DNA of 64,000 nt, taken from Sediminispirochaeta smaragdinae DSM 11293. Lineage in GTDB: Bacteria; Spirochaetota; Spirochaetia; DSM-16054; Sediminispirochaetaceae. A model generated the notes under the pieces. That model was not told the origin of the DNA. It saw only the letters and a program-made list of their open reading frames with translations, and searched no databases. A program made the translations under genes and the position numbers. Location of the stretch: contig NC_014364.1 in the NCBI RefSeq assembly GCF_000143985.1, positions 124,001 through 188,000 on the forward strand, given 5' to 3'. Positions 1 to 9,152 of this stretch are shown piece by piece. Every line of letters starts with the position of its first letter. The stretch's first letter is position 1.

Positions 1-81
1 ATGGGTGGTAAAATAATCAGCCGCTCATAACCAATCGATTGAAAGATATTCAGCACTTGATAAGAGAATAAGGATGTATTT
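1..81 (+). other. Window edge and leader of the importer operon
   Basis: A reading frame open from base 1 closes with TAA at 28-30, so the first bases could be the tail of an upstream gene. In this transporter family the upstream gene is often the Bmp-type substrate-binding lipoprotein, but nothing here proves it. The rest is a short AT-rich leader before the ATPase start at 82. Confidence 0.2.
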
Positions 82-1605
82 ATGGCACAAGACGGTGCGT
101 TTGCATTGCGCATGGAAGGAATTTCTAAATTTTTTCCTGGAGTGATAGCCAATGATAGAATAAATCTCGATTGTCGTAGGGGTGAGGTTCTTGGAATTCT
201 TGGAGAGAATGGCGCAGGCAAAACAACCTTAATGAATATTCTATATGGACTTCACCAGCCGGATGAAGGTCAGATATTTCTTGATGGAAAACAAGTAACC
301 ATTGATTCTCCTTCTAAAGCAATTGACTTGGGAGTCGGAATGGTTCATCAACATTTCATGTTGGTGGAAGCTCTGTCCGCATTAGAAAATGTGATACTCG
401 GCATGCCTTCCAAAAGGATAACCCTGGATATAGAGTCTGCCCGTAAGCGTCTGGAGACTCTATGTGAGGATTATGAACTTCATGTAGATCCCTCTGTGGA
501 AGTGTGGAAAATGCCGGTGGGTAAGCAGCAGTGGCTAGAAATCCTGAAAGCATTATATAGAGATATCAATTTGCTGGTACTCGACGAACCGAGTTCTGTT
601 TTAACTCCTTCTGAAGGAAAGCAGCTTTTCAAGGCGATACGTAAAATAACAGCAGAGGGCCGCTCGGTAATCTTCATCAGCCATAAATTGGATGAAGTTC
701 TGGAGGTCACTGATCGTATCACAGTCATTCGGGATGGTCGTGTAGTTGGTACGGTTGAGACAAAGGATGCAAGTCAGGAAGAACTGACTCGTATGATGGT
801 TGGTCGTCCCGTGACAATTACAAGGAAACCCAGACCTGTCGTGACGAAGGATAGTCCTGTTCTCGTAATGGAGAATGTAAATGCTGATGATGACCGTGGT
901 CTACCTGCCTTAAAAAACTTTAACCTGACAGTCCGTGCTGGTGAAATTGTCGGCGTTGCCGGAGTTGACGGTAATGGTCAGCGGGAATTGGCTGAATGTA
1001 TTGTAGGAATGCGTAAGTATACGAGTGGTTCGGTTCAAATCCAGGACCGCCTCATTGATCGGATCATAGCTGATACTTCATTTGTCGGATATATACCTGA
1101 AGACAGACAGAAAACCGGTCTTTGTCTTGATATGACAGTGGCGGAAAATCTTATCTTTAAGGAAGTAGATAACCCTCCATACTTGAAAAATGGTATTCTT
1201 CGCTTAAATTCAATTAAAGAACATGCACAGAATATGATTCAGAAATATGACATACGGACACGATCCGGCGACGACCTCGTAGGGAATCTCTCGGGAGGGA
1301 ATCAGCAGAAAGTCATTTTCGCAAGGGAAATTAACAACGAACCGGTTTTGGTAATTGCATCTCAGGCAACCAGAGGTTTAGACCTTGGTGCGGTGGAAAA
1401 TGTTCATAATGTGCTGCTTAATGAACGTAATCGCGGTGCTGCAGTATTATTCATTTCTACGGAACTTCAGGAGGTTATGTCGCTTAGCGATCGTATTATA
1501 GTGATGTTTCGAGGTGAGTTGATGGGAGATGTAGCTGGTGAAGGAACGGATGTTTCAACGATCGGCAGGATGATGTTAGGAGAAACTTTGGAGTTAGACA
1601 AATGA
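82..1605 (+). CDS. Bmp-type nucleoside/simple-sugar ABC importer, ATP-binding protein (NupA/YufO-like)
   Basis: This 507-residue cytoplasmic ATPase should power import of a nucleoside or simple sugar through the two permeases that follow. It has two fused nucleotide-binding domains, as usual for the RbsA/MglA/YufO family. The first has a Walker A at about residues 41-49 (GENGAGKTT) and a Walker B LLVLDEP. The second has the signature LSGGNQQK and a family-typical degenerate Walker B region ending in TRGLD. Its stop overlaps the next start by 4 bases (ATGA), which suggests translational coupling. The domain layout and paired YufP/YufQ-type permeases favour a nucleoside system over ribose or galactose. 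The substrate is inferred. Confidence 0.9.
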   Translation: MAQDGAFALRMEGISKFFPGVIANDRINLDCRRGEVLGILGENGAGKTTLMNILYGLHQPDEGQIFLDGKQVTIDSPSKAIDLGVGMVHQHFMLVEALSALENVILGMPSKRITLDIESARKRLETLCEDYELHVDPSVEVWKMPVGKQQWLEILKALYRDINLLVLDEPSSVLTPSEGKQLFKAIRKITAEGRSVIFISHKLDEVLEVTDRITVIRDGRVVGTVETKDASQEELTRMMVGRPVTITRKPRPVVTKDSPVLVMENVNADDDRGLPALKNFNLTVRAGEIVGVAGVDGNGQRELAECIVGMRKYTSGSVQIQDRLIDRIIADTSFVGYIPEDRQKTGLCLDMTVAENLIFKEVDNPPYLKNGILRLNSIKEHAQNMIQKYDIRTRSGDDLVGNLSGGNQQKVIFAREINNEPVLVIASQATRGLDLGAVENVHNVLLNERNRGAAVLFISTELQEVMSLSDRIIVMFRGELMGDVAGEGTDVSTIGRMMLGETLELDK

Positions 1606-2717
1606 CTAAAATTAAACGACCTGGAATATTGAATTTACCGGGTATTGGAGAAGTTGTCTTATCAAGCGCACGCCCTCTCCTCGGCATCTTTTTAGGTTTG
1701 CTGGCTGGAGCACTATTAATTGCTATTTCGGGAGTTAATCCTTTTGTGGCATATTGGGCGATGGTGCAGGGGGCTTTTGGGAGTCCTCAGGCATTTGCGA
1801 ACGTGCTGGTACGTGCTTCCCCCCTGCTTCTTGCCGGCGTGGGTGTAGCAATCGGTATCAAGGCGGGTATATGGAATATTGGTGCAGAAGGATATATGTA
1901 TGCTGGTGCAATCGGTGCTGCAGTAGTCGGGATCGCACCATTATCTGTTCATCCCTTTATTCATATTCTGCTTTCCGTCATCGCAGCCATGGTATTTGCA
2001 GCTGTTTGGGGATTACTTCCCGCATTCCTGCGTGCCTATAAGGGATTAAACGAAGTCGTTACAACAATAATGATGAATTACGTGGCCATTGCATTTACCA
2101 GCTGGCTGGTGCACCCTCCCGTTTTCATGGCGGAACCGGACTCCTTTTTCCCCATGTCCTTAATGATTAAACCTTCAGCAAAAATACCCTTTTTAATGAA
2201 AGGGACCAGTTTGCATCCAGGTTTCATCTTTGGAATTATTGCATGTATTATTTGCTTTTTAGTAATCCGTTACACACCATTTGGTTTTAGAACACGTATG
2301 CTGGGCGTAAACCCCGAAGCATCCCGCTATGCCGGTCTAAATGAGAAGCGTCAGATTATGCTTGTTATGTTGATAGGGGCAGTTATGGGTGGCGTTGCCG
2401 GTGCATTTGAAGTTTTAGGACTTAAAACACGTTTGTATATGGACTTTGTGTCGGGAGTGGGGTATGAAGCGGTAGCTGTCGCCCTCCTGTCTGCCGGAAA
2501 TCCTCTGGGAGTCATTGGCAGTGCATTTTTCTTTTCAGCCTTAAAAGCAGGCGGTGCTACAATGTCTATTGTGACCGGAGTAGGAAAACCGATGACTATT
2601 GTCATTGAAGCTCTGTGTGTACTCTTCGTGATTGCATTGGGATATCATAAAAGAAAACGCCTGAAGCGGGAAGATAAAGAAATTGAAGATGAAGAGGTAC
2701 AAAAAGGTGAACAGTGA
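1602..2717 (+). CDS. Bmp-type ABC importer permease 1 (NupB/YufP-like)
   Basis: A 371-residue polytopic inner-membrane protein of the branched-chain permease superfamily (BPD_transp_2). It has about eight to ten hydrophobic segments and the family motif NIGAEGYMYAGAIGA near residue 90. It forms half of the transmembrane channel with the next gene. The C-terminus is a charged cytoplasmic tail. It overlaps the ATPase gene by 4 bases and the second permease by about 10, so the three genes are one operon. The assignment rests on motif and context; the transported nucleoside or sugar is not visible. Confidence 0.9.
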   Translation: MTKIKRPGILNLPGIGEVVLSSARPLLGIFLGLLAGALLIAISGVNPFVAYWAMVQGAFGSPQAFANVLVRASPLLLAGVGVAIGIKAGIWNIGAEGYMYAGAIGAAVVGIAPLSVHPFIHILLSVIAAMVFAAVWGLLPAFLRAYKGLNEVVTTIMMNYVAIAFTSWLVHPPVFMAEPDSFFPMSLMIKPSAKIPFLMKGTSLHPGFIFGIIACIICFLVIRYTPFGFRTRMLGVNPEASRYAGLNEKRQIMLVMLIGAVMGGVAGAFEVLGLKTRLYMDFVSGVGYEAVAVALLSAGNPLGVIGSAFFFSALKAGGATMSIVTGVGKPMTIVIEALCVLFVIALGYHKRKRLKREDKEIEDEEVQKGEQ

Positions 2718-3633
2718 AGTGATTATCAGCTGGCTGCAGGCAACTTTGCGATGGGGAGGCCCATTGATATTGGTATCAATTGGTGAAGTATACGCCGAAC
2801 GTTCAGGAATTATAAATATGGGAATTGAGGGAATTATGCTCTTTGGAGCTCTCACAGGAATTGCAGTGAGTTTTTTTACCGGAAGTGTTCTTATAGCAGT
2901 ACTTGGGACAATTCTTCTCGGCACCTTGTTCGGTATGGCATTTGCTTTTTTTACTGTGGATAGAAGAGCCAATCATGTTGTTACTGGGCTTATGTTCAAT
3001 CTGGCGGCCTTAGGCGGAACTAATCTTTTATTTGCCATGCTTTCGGAAACCAGATCTGTAAGGGTTGCAACTTTTCCGACCTTATTTCCTGAAAGTTTTT
3101 TCGATATTCCTGTACTTGGTCCTTTGTTATTCAGGCAATCGCTTATTACATGGATTGCCTTTATTCTGCCTTTCATTTCGTCTCGGATTCTCTATCGGAC
3201 TAACTGGGGCTTGAATATACGTGCCGTAGGTGATAATCCCCATGCGGCTGCCACTGCAGGATTAAATGTAAACAAGTATAAATACCAGGCAGTTATACTA
3301 AGTGGTATTTTTGCTGCTCTCGGAGGATGTGCCTTAACTCTTGGTGATGTAGGGTATTTTGCTTCAGGAGGTATGACGGCCGGGCGTGGATTTGTTGTTC
3401 TTGCTGCTGTTGTCGTGGGGGGATGGGACCCTCTGAAAACAGCTCTGGCATGTCTCGTCTTCGGGGCTGCCGATGCGGCACAGCTGAGGATGCAGACCAT
3501 AGGTTCGGCTATACCATACCAATTTTTACAGATGCTTCCGTATCTTATTACTATTGCTGCTCTGGCTGGTTTGGTCGGACGGACCAGACCTCCCAAAACA
3601 TGGGGCGCGTCCTATGATCCGGAGGATATTTGA
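2707..3633 (+). CDS. Bmp-type ABC importer permease 2 (NupC/YufQ-like)
   Basis: The second permease of the importer, a multi-pass membrane protein of the same superfamily with the typical GEVYAERSGIINMGIEGIM motif near its N-terminus. An in-frame ATG lies further upstream at 2683. I prefer GTG at 2707 because AAGAGG lies about 9 bases before it and because it shortens the overlap with permease 1. It is the last gene of the operon; a strong hairpin follows at 3690-3737. Confidence 0.88.
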   Translation: MNSEVIISWLQATLRWGGPLILVSIGEVYAERSGIINMGIEGIMLFGALTGIAVSFFTGSVLIAVLGTILLGTLFGMAFAFFTVDRRANHVVTGLMFNLAALGGTNLLFAMLSETRSVRVATFPTLFPESFFDIPVLGPLLFRQSLITWIAFILPFISSRILYRTNWGLNIRAVGDNPHAAATAGLNVNKYKYQAVILSGIFAALGGCALTLGDVGYFASGGMTAGRGFVVLAAVVVGGWDPLKTALACLVFGAADAAQLRMQTIGSAIPYQFLQMLPYLITIAALAGLVGRTRPPKTWGASYDPEDI

Positions 3634-3689
3634 TTTATTTCCTATCAGTAGTAAGAGAGGCGAATCGTCAAAATATCTAATTACAGCAG

Positions 3690-3737
3690 TATAAGCGGAC
3701 AGAAGGCAGGCACAAGTCTGCCTTCTGTCCGCTTATA
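3690..3737. terminator. Perfect 20-bp hairpin after the importer operon
   Basis: Two perfectly complementary arms (3690-3709 and 3718-3737) flank an 8-base loop. The stem is GC-rich in the middle. It lies 56 bases after the importer operon and no T-tract follows, so it could be a factor-independent-like terminator, an RNA-stabilising end or a protein-binding palindrome. The rest of the 3634-3940 gap shows no gene that I can support. Confidence 0.5.
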
Positions 3738-3940
3738 GTCAGGCTCATACTGAGATGTTTTGGTTTGTATAACTTGAAATACCACTACCTTTGGTTATGG
3801 TTGAATTAAGATGGCTATGCCGAAAGAAATGTCCGGCGTTGAAACAGAAATCGTACTAAAACACTATTTCTGGAGTCGAATATATCGCATAAGTCGTCTA
3901 AATATAGTAAGATTTGACAGGGAAAGGATAAGAAGGTGTT

Positions 3941-4690
3941 ATGATTAAATACCCAAAAGTTAGCGATGAATTGCTATCAGTAAAGGTGAAAAAAATACTC
4001 TTCAAAATGATGAAAGATGGAGAGTTTGATAAGACAGGGCGTCTTCCGTCCGAGGCAGAAATTGCAGATAAACTCAGTGTTAGTAGAACTGTAATTCGTG
4101 ATGTTTACCGGTTGCTGGAAACTGAAGGATACATTATTCGGCGTAGGGGAATAGGCACCCTTATAAATTACAACGTTCTTTATATAAAAGAACGTCTTGA
4201 TGTAGATCATGTGGATGAGTTTTATAATTTGGTCCGGGAATCTAATAATACTCCTGAAACGAGATTTCTGGAGTATTGTGAATTGGCCGCTACTCCCGAA
4301 TTGGCAGAGCGATTCAATATTGAACCGGGTGACCTTCTCATATGTTTAAAAAGAGTGATAACAGCGGATGGTATTCCGGTAATATACTGCGAAAACTATT
4401 TCCCTAAGGTGTTTCTTTGTAAAAAGATAAGTTCGGAGAATGATTTTAAAAGGCCGATTTTCGAGTTCATGGAACATTATTGTAATATGCGGATCCATCA
4501 TGAGATAGCGAACATCAAACCGATTCTTCTTTCCAAAAAAATGATTTCAATTTTTAATATTGAAAATACTGAACCAGCTTTAAAGTTACAAGAGATTAGT
4601 TATAATATTGAGCAGCAACCGATTCTTTACTCGTATGAATTTCATCGTTCAGGAATTCTTGAGCATACTCTACTTCGGAAAAGGATTTAG
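3941..4690 (+). CDS. GntR-family transcription regulator with UTRA-type ligand domain
   Basis: A 249-residue regulator. Residues about 10-75 form a winged helix-turn-helix of GntR type (motifs GRLPSEAEIADKLSVSRTVI and LLETEGYIIRRRG). The rest matches the HutC/UTRA ligand-binding fold, with the typical pattern of an early acidic/Arg segment and a late YSYEFHRSG strand. AAGAAGG lies just before the ATG. It probably controls the upstream importer in response to a sugar or nucleoside effector. This is inferred from adjacency and same orientation; no operator was identified. Confidence 0.82.
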   Translation: MIKYPKVSDELLSVKVKKILFKMMKDGEFDKTGRLPSEAEIADKLSVSRTVIRDVYRLLETEGYIIRRRGIGTLINYNVLYIKERLDVDHVDEFYNLVRESNNTPETRFLEYCELAATPELAERFNIEPGDLLICLKRVITADGIPVIYCENYFPKVFLCKKISSENDFKRPIFEFMEHYCNMRIHHEIANIKPILLSKKMISIFNIENTEPALKLQEISYNIEQQPILYSYEFHRSGILEHTLLRKRI

Positions 4691-4878
4691 CATTACCTGC
4701 TTTGAGTAAATCTGAAAACTGCAGGGGCTATCGGTCTATGATTCTTTCGGCCAGCGCGGTTCATCCGGCAGGAACTCCTTAAAGGCATCAAGAGCCTGTT
4801 CCCTACCGACCTCTATAATGGACCCGTGATTTTGGACAACAGATTAAGTTTGTTGTACCATGAAACACGGAGCATGAA

Positions 4879-5154
4879 GTGTCCAAGAGAAGAAGAAAAT
4901 TTACCAGTGAACAAAAGTTCCAGATTGTAATAGAAGCAATCAAAGGCGAACGGCAAATTTCTGAAATCGCAGCGCAGTATCAGGTTCATCCCAACCAGAT
5001 CAGCAACTGGAAGAAGCAATTTCTTGAAAAGGGAGCAACTGTTTTTAATACAAAGGCAGATGATTCCAAGAAGATTCTGGAAGAAACACAGGAAGATCTT
5101 TTCAAGAAAATTGGCCAGCAGCAATACGAGATCGAGTGGTTAAAAAAAACTTGA
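4879..5154 (+). CDS. IS3-family transposase OrfA (helix-turn-helix protein)
   Basis: This 91-residue protein begins with GTG (GGAG six bases upstream). It has a basic N-terminus (SKRRRKFTSEQK), a helix-turn-helix (ISEIAAQYQVHPNQISNWKK) that binds the IS ends, and a C-terminal leucine-zipper-like stretch. It ends in an A8 run (5142-5149) followed by ACT TGA. The downstream transposase frame is open across this run, so the product is normally made as an OrfAB fusion by slippage. Confidence 0.88.
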   Translation: MSKRRRKFTSEQKFQIVIEAIKGERQISEIAAQYQVHPNQISNWKKQFLEKGATVFNTKADDSKKILEETQEDLFKKIGQQQYEIEWLKKT

Positions 5155-5182
5155 AACTTGTGGAGTCCTGGAGAAAAGAGAA

Positions 5183-5998
5183 ATGATATCACCTGATGAA
5201 AAGCTATCGATATCACGGCAGTGCAAGCTGGTGTCTCTGAATCGCAGCTCCCTCTATTACAAGAGCATGCCTGTTAAAGGCGAGAACATAGAACTCATGA
5301 AAAGGATTGATGAACTATATACCGATAATCCCGACTTTGGTAGTCGCCAAATACGCAACAGCCTGCGTCGAGAAGGAAGGAAAATCAACAGGAAAAGAGT
5401 GCAGCGATTGATGCGCGACATGGGAATTATGGCGATTTTTCCTGGAAGAAACCTTTCAAAACCCGGTATAGGGTCAGAGCATAAAGTCTATCCGTACCTC
5501 TTGAGAAAGCTGAGTATCAGCCGACCAAACCAAGTGTGGGCTACAGATATTACCTATATCCGGCTTGCTCATGGTTTTGTCTATCTGGTCGCGATCATTG
5601 ACTGGTATAGCCGGAAAATCCTCAGTCATGAAATCTCTACCACTATGGATCAAGAGTTCTGTATCTCTGCATATCGAATGGCGATAACTCAATATGGTAA
5701 TCCGGAAATCTTGAACTCCGATCAGGGGAGCCAATTTACCTCAAAAGAATACAGAAAATTAGTCTTGGGTTCCGGGGCTACATTCAGCATGGATGGCAAA
5801 GGAAGAGCATTGGACAATATTGCAATAGAAAGGTTCTGGCGAACCCTGAAATATGGAGAAGTGTACCTCAAGGAATATGAATCAGTTAGGGAGGCAAAAG
5901 ACGGTATAAAAGCGCTCATTGAAAAGTATAACAGCAGGCGTCCGCATACCAAGCATGGTATTTCCACGCCGGATGAAGTATTTGGAGTGGCAGCATAA
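5183..5998 (+). CDS. IS3-family transposase OrfB (DDE integrase)
   Basis: This 271-residue catalytic part joins IS ends to target DNA. It contains an HTH_21-like segment (residues about 45-85), then the retroviral-integrase core. The DDE triad is visible as WATDITYI, LNSDQGSQFTS and NIAIERFWRTLK. The frame is open back to 5144, inside the A8 run. Losing one A would give one continuous OrfA-OrfB protein of about 370 residues. All key residues are present, so the element may be active. Confidence 0.88.
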   Translation: MISPDEKLSISRQCKLVSLNRSSLYYKSMPVKGENIELMKRIDELYTDNPDFGSRQIRNSLRREGRKINRKRVQRLMRDMGIMAIFPGRNLSKPGIGSEHKVYPYLLRKLSISRPNQVWATDITYIRLAHGFVYLVAIIDWYSRKILSHEISTTMDQEFCISAYRMAITQYGNPEILNSDQGSQFTSKEYRKLVLGSGATFSMDGKGRALDNIAIERFWRTLKYGEVYLKEYESVREAKDGIKALIEKYNSRRPHTKHGISTPDEVFGVAA

Positions 5999-6252
5999 AT
6001 CTCATTAAGATTTTCTAAATGCTGTCTTGACGAAGGGGTCCACTATACTCCGCATCTTTTGAGGTCTTCTTTGCCTCAATAACGGCTACAGGCTTGCCGT
6101 CTTTTCCCAATAACACAATCGTTGAATTGGTGCCCCTCATACTTTGTTCCGGGTTCAGCAACTCCATCACTAAGTGGTACGGGTATATCATATTCCAGTA
6201 CAACCTGAGTCCGGTCGTTTACATCCCATCCGGCTTCTTTTAGCTCTTTTAA

Positions 6253-6539
6253 TCACATACTTTTATTTATACCATATCTTTGTTACGTTTGTACCCCTTG
6301 TTCAAAGAAGCATTTCAGCAAGAGTTATTGGCGAGAAATATTTTGATATCATGGAATTGGCCGATCCTCTGTTGAATGAACTTGAGGAAAACTCATGGTA
6401 CATAAACGCTTTGCAGCGAAATCTACTTCATCTACGTAGGCAGAACCAGTATGCCTTGTGTCATGCTAGTTCTGCCGAAGTTTTTACTCTTTGTTCCCCT
6501 CTCCTCTATAATAAGCCATGCTCTTTTTCGGGAGCTGAT
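6253..6539. other. Gene-poor scar beside the hsdR remnant
   Basis: No intact gene is evident. On the plus strand around 6315-6460 one frame reads with protein-like composition (GEKYFDIMELADPLLNELEE followed by ALQRNLLHLRRQNQ). The second motif is reminiscent of the coiled C-terminus of HsdS specificity subunits. It might be a second restriction-system relic, but the match is weak and the direction is opposite to hsdR. Confidence 0.3.
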
Positions 6540-7487
6540 TTATTCTCCAAGGGCCTCTCTATCGGCCTTCTGCTTTTTCATCCGATTCATCTGGGCAATT
6601 GCTCTTTTGTCTCCCGAAGTTTTAGCCAACTGAGTCATATCATCAAGAGCCTTATCGTAATCGCCCATCACTTCGGTTAACAGTATTGCGTTGTACAAGG
6701 CAGCAAAATCCGAGGTTTCACTGTAGATCTCCATATACAGATCATAGGCTTCTTGGTAAAAATCTCCTTTGATGAGGTCATTAATCCTCTCTACACGGGG
6801 GTCCTTATCATTTTCAAGCTTCGCCATTGTTCGATATTCGGTATAGGTCTTGGGAATGAGATCATATGTTACTTTATTCACGATTCGATCGATGGCCTGG
6901 AATCGTACAGCTTCCTTTGATTTGAGGGCTTCGTATTTATTAGCGGTATCCTTTGCAGTTACCGTGTACTCAATGGTATCGAGGACGGTGAGGTCGGACG
7001 CCGAAAGAATTTTGAAAACAACTGTTATTTGGGCTTCTCGTGTGTATTCCGGTACTTTGGTAGTATTGCCGTCGGCATCGGTTCTCTCATTATATTCTTT
7101 ATTGTAATCATCCAGTACCGAAGCAATCTTTCCTGTCACGACAGCCTCTGCTGTAATGGTGCCATTTGCTGCCTGCTGCTGCAGTTGTTCTGTTGAGATA
7201 ACCGTAAAGTAATCGGAAGAAGCTAAAACCGACTCAACCTTACTTGTCAGGGCAGAGGCCAACTTCAAATCATCATGTAATGCTCTGCTATTGTACCAGG
7301 AAAAATAATACCGTAAGTCCTTTGTTGCTTCCGAGGCATCTTCAGAAGATGTGGTAAAGGGGATGACTCCGATGGTACGGGCACCACCATAATTTAGATT
7401 GGGAGGGACGGTCATCTGGACAGGAATGGATGTGCTGCAGCCAAATAAAATCATGCTGAGCACTAATGCAGTGAGAAGCTTTTTCAT
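6540..7487 (-). CDS. Outer-membrane lipoprotein with CsgG/LpoB-like features
   Basis: A 315-residue protein with a type II signal peptide whose lipobox is MILFGC (Cys17), so it is exported and lipidated. After the signal come a strand-rich region (RTIGVIPFTTSS) and a helix with DDLKLASALTSKVESVLAS. This pattern is seen in CsgG/LpoB-type lipoproteins that start with a predicted beta-strand and an oligomerising helix. The last 90 residues are helical and TPR-like (ALYNAILLTEVMGDYDKAL). AAGGAG precedes the ATG. It stands alone. I do not know its partner; the CsgG-like label is an inference from pattern only. Confidence 0.6.
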   Translation of the reverse strand: MKKLLTALVLSMILFGCSTSIPVQMTVPPNLNYGGARTIGVIPFTTSSEDASEATKDLRYYFSWYNSRALHDDLKLASALTSKVESVLASSDYFTVISTEQLQQQAANGTITAEAVVTGKIASVLDDYNKEYNERTDADGNTTKVPEYTREAQITVVFKILSASDLTVLDTIEYTVTAKDTANKYEALKSKEAVRFQAIDRIVNKVTYDLIPKTYTEYRTMAKLENDKDPRVERINDLIKGDFYQEAYDLYMEIYSETSDFAALYNAILLTEVMGDYDKALDDMTQLAKTSGDKRAIAQMNRMKKQKADREALGE

Positions 7488-7720
7488 GTTGTCTCCTTGA
7501 TTTACTTTGTAAAAATGATTTTTTAGAAAGATTTGCCTTTCTTGTCAAGGTAAAATTTGCTTTTTCCTTACCAATTATGTATGTCGTATCTTTTTTGTTG
7601 CCGACAGATACTGATATCGGTGATGACAAGCTTCCATGATGAAAAAGTATGGATATGGTTGCCGAGAGCTATATGGCTCAATTCCACGACTTTCTATCCC
7701 GCTTACTATCATTCACCACA

Positions 7721-8242
7721 TCAAATTTCTCTTTGGGGCTCCTGTGGGGTCGGAAGTATCAGTTGATAGAAGACCAGGTTAAGCCATCTTCCAAATTTGT
7801 AACCTACTTGTTTAAGTTCTCCGCATAAAGAAAAGCCCAGCTTTTTGTGGAGATGAATCGAGGCTGCGTTTTCTGAATCGATTCCAGCTATAAGGCAATG
7901 ATAATCCTGTTCTGCTGCCTTAGCGATAATTTCGCGGAGCAAAAGCTCTCCATATCCGCATCCCCGGTATTCTTTCTGAATGTAGATCGAATGCTCCACC
8001 GTGTAATGGTAGGCGGGTCTGGCCCTGAAATTCCCATAGGTTCCGAAACCGATCAGCCGATTCTTATCATCAACAAGACCTATTATCGGAAATCCCTTTT
8101 TCTCTTTGTCGTCGAACCAGGTTCCCATCGATTCGATTGTTCTTGGTTTGTAATCGTACAAGGCTGTCGAGTGGATAATCGCTTCATTGTAAATATCCAA
8201 GATCGAGGAAGCAAAGCTCCTGCCGCAATCAATTAATTTCAT
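7721..8242 (-). CDS. GNAT N-acetyltransferase, phosphinothricin acetyltransferase-like (PAT/Bar family)
   Basis: A 173-residue acetyl-CoA-dependent acetyltransferase. Family marks include the N-terminal DIYNEAIIHSTALYDYKPRT, the strand EHSIYIQKEYRGCGYGELLL carrying the acetyl-CoA pyrophosphate loop (R-G-C-G-Y-G), and the C-terminal HKKLGFSLCGELKQVGYKFG. PAT-like enzymes acetylate small amines such as methionine sulfone or phosphinothricin; the true substrate is unknown. The ATG lies one base after the stop of the esterase gene, so the two are co-transcribed. The last residues (PTPQEPQREI) look like a non-conserved tail. Confidence 0.85.
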   Translation of the reverse strand: MKLIDCGRSFASSILDIYNEAIIHSTALYDYKPRTIESMGTWFDDKEKKGFPIIGLVDDKNRLIGFGTYGNFRARPAYHYTVEHSIYIQKEYRGCGYGELLLREIIAKAAEQDYHCLIAGIDSENAASIHLHKKLGFSLCGELKQVGYKFGRWLNLVFYQLILPTPQEPQREI

Positions 8243-8243
8243 G

Positions 8244-9020
8244 TCAAACCTCGTTTATTCCTCTCAAGGCCTTTTCCAAAGCCTTATTGAAAAAATTCCA
8301 GTCATGACCACCTGGCCATTCTTCGTAACGGTGGGGAATATTTAGCTTTTCCAATTCGTGCGAGAAGCGTTGATTTTCATCTTTCAAATGATCTGCTGTT
8401 CCGCAGGCCAGATAGAGTCGGGGAGGGGCTGGTCTTGACTTTGCCAGTTCGAGCAGCTCGTATTCTGGTTTCCACTCCAATGCCTGACCGAATATCGACT
8501 CAAAATCGTTGAGAAGCTGCTTGCCATACTGTTTTTCCATTTCCGCTGTCTTCCCATAGCGTTGTTGCCTTTCCAGCCCTTCCTTCAGGAAAAGGCAGGC
8601 AGAAGAGAAGGCTGCACAATAGCCATACTGATCGGGATAGGAAAGCGCGCATTTCAATGCACCGTATCCCCCCATTGAAGCACCGATAACCAAGGTGTCT
8701 TCCCTTTTTGCCGATATATTGAAAACTTTTTTGACAATGACGGGTAGCTCCTGATGAATGTAGGTGAAGAATTTCTGGCCGAAGACCATATCGGTATAAA
8801 AACTTCTTGCCACTTCGGGCATGATGAACATGATGTCGAATACTTCGGCGTAGGCAGGAAGCATTGTGTAATCCAGCCAGTCTCCGTTTCTGCCGCAAAG
8901 GCCGTGCAAAAGATAGGCGACCCTGTATGGGGGAGTGTCTATGGTTCTATTGGGGATAAGTATTGAAAGGCCTGTTTCCATTTCAAGTATTTGTGAAAAA
9001 AAAGATCCTCGTAATATCAT
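8244..9020 (-). CDS. Esterase of the FrmB/esterase-D type (alpha/beta hydrolase)
   Basis: A 258-residue hydrolase. The nucleophile elbow is GASMGGYGALK, with acid and His in TADHLKDEN and GGHDWNFFN, as in the PF00756 family that cleaves S-formylglutathione, acetyl-xylan or similar esters. A longer frame exists back to 9134, but I start at 9020 because GAGGAG lies 7 bases upstream and the family normally begins there (MILRGSFFS). No signal peptide, so it is cytoplasmic. It heads a two-gene unit with the acetyltransferase. Substrate unknown. Confidence 0.85.
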   Translation of the reverse strand: MILRGSFFSQILEMETGLSILIPNRTIDTPPYRVAYLLHGLCGRNGDWLDYTMLPAYAEVFDIMFIMPEVARSFYTDMVFGQKFFTYIHQELPVIVKKVFNISAKREDTLVIGASMGGYGALKCALSYPDQYGYCAAFSSACLFLKEGLERQQRYGKTAEMEKQYGKQLLNDFESIFGQALEWKPEYELLELAKSRPAPPRLYLACGTADHLKDENQRFSHELEKLNIPHRYEEWPGGHDWNFFNKALEKALRGINEV

Positions 9021-9152
9021 AGTGGACTCCTCAAACAATAGCGATGCTATATCGAACACTTTACCTTGAGGTGGAGAAACGCCTTGTAGTTCGTGATTAT
9101 TGTTCAGCATAGATGCAATAGCCTGTCGTGACAAGCTGTATTGTTTACTTAG

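Larger units (their letters stand above)
4818..6042 (+). mobile_element. IS3-family insertion sequence (about 1.22 kb)
   Basis: The element holds overlapping-type orfA and orfB. Its ends are imperfect inverted repeats: TGGACCCGTGATTTTGGACA at 4819 and, on the opposite strand, TGGACCCCTTCGTCAAGACA ending at 6042. If the element is taken as 4818-6042, it is flanked by the 5-bp direct repeat CTATA (4813-4817 and 6043-6047). That size is normal for IS3-type insertion, but the left boundary is uncertain by one base. It is inserted in the hsdR remnant on the opposite strand. Confidence 0.85.
4736..6252 (-). pseudogene. Remnant of type I restriction endonuclease subunit (hsdR), split by an IS3 element
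   Basis: Read on the minus strand from 6252 to 6043 and again from 4817 to 4736, the flanks of the IS encode pieces of an HsdR N-terminal domain. These are LKEAGWDVNDRTQVVLEY, then in another frame GKDGKPVAVIEAKKTSKDAE (the PD-(D/E)XK nuclease region with the EAK motif), and beyond the IS VGREQALDAFKEFLPDEP before a TAG. There is at least one frameshift, a stop near the start, and the remaining roughly 900 residues of a normal HsdR are missing. It is a dead gene fragment. Only the order and motifs are visible; no methylase gene is left in the window. Confidence 0.72.

Noticed and set aside
9021-9134. Longer N-terminus of the esterase
   Set aside because: GAGGAG before 9020 and the family start support the shorter protein.
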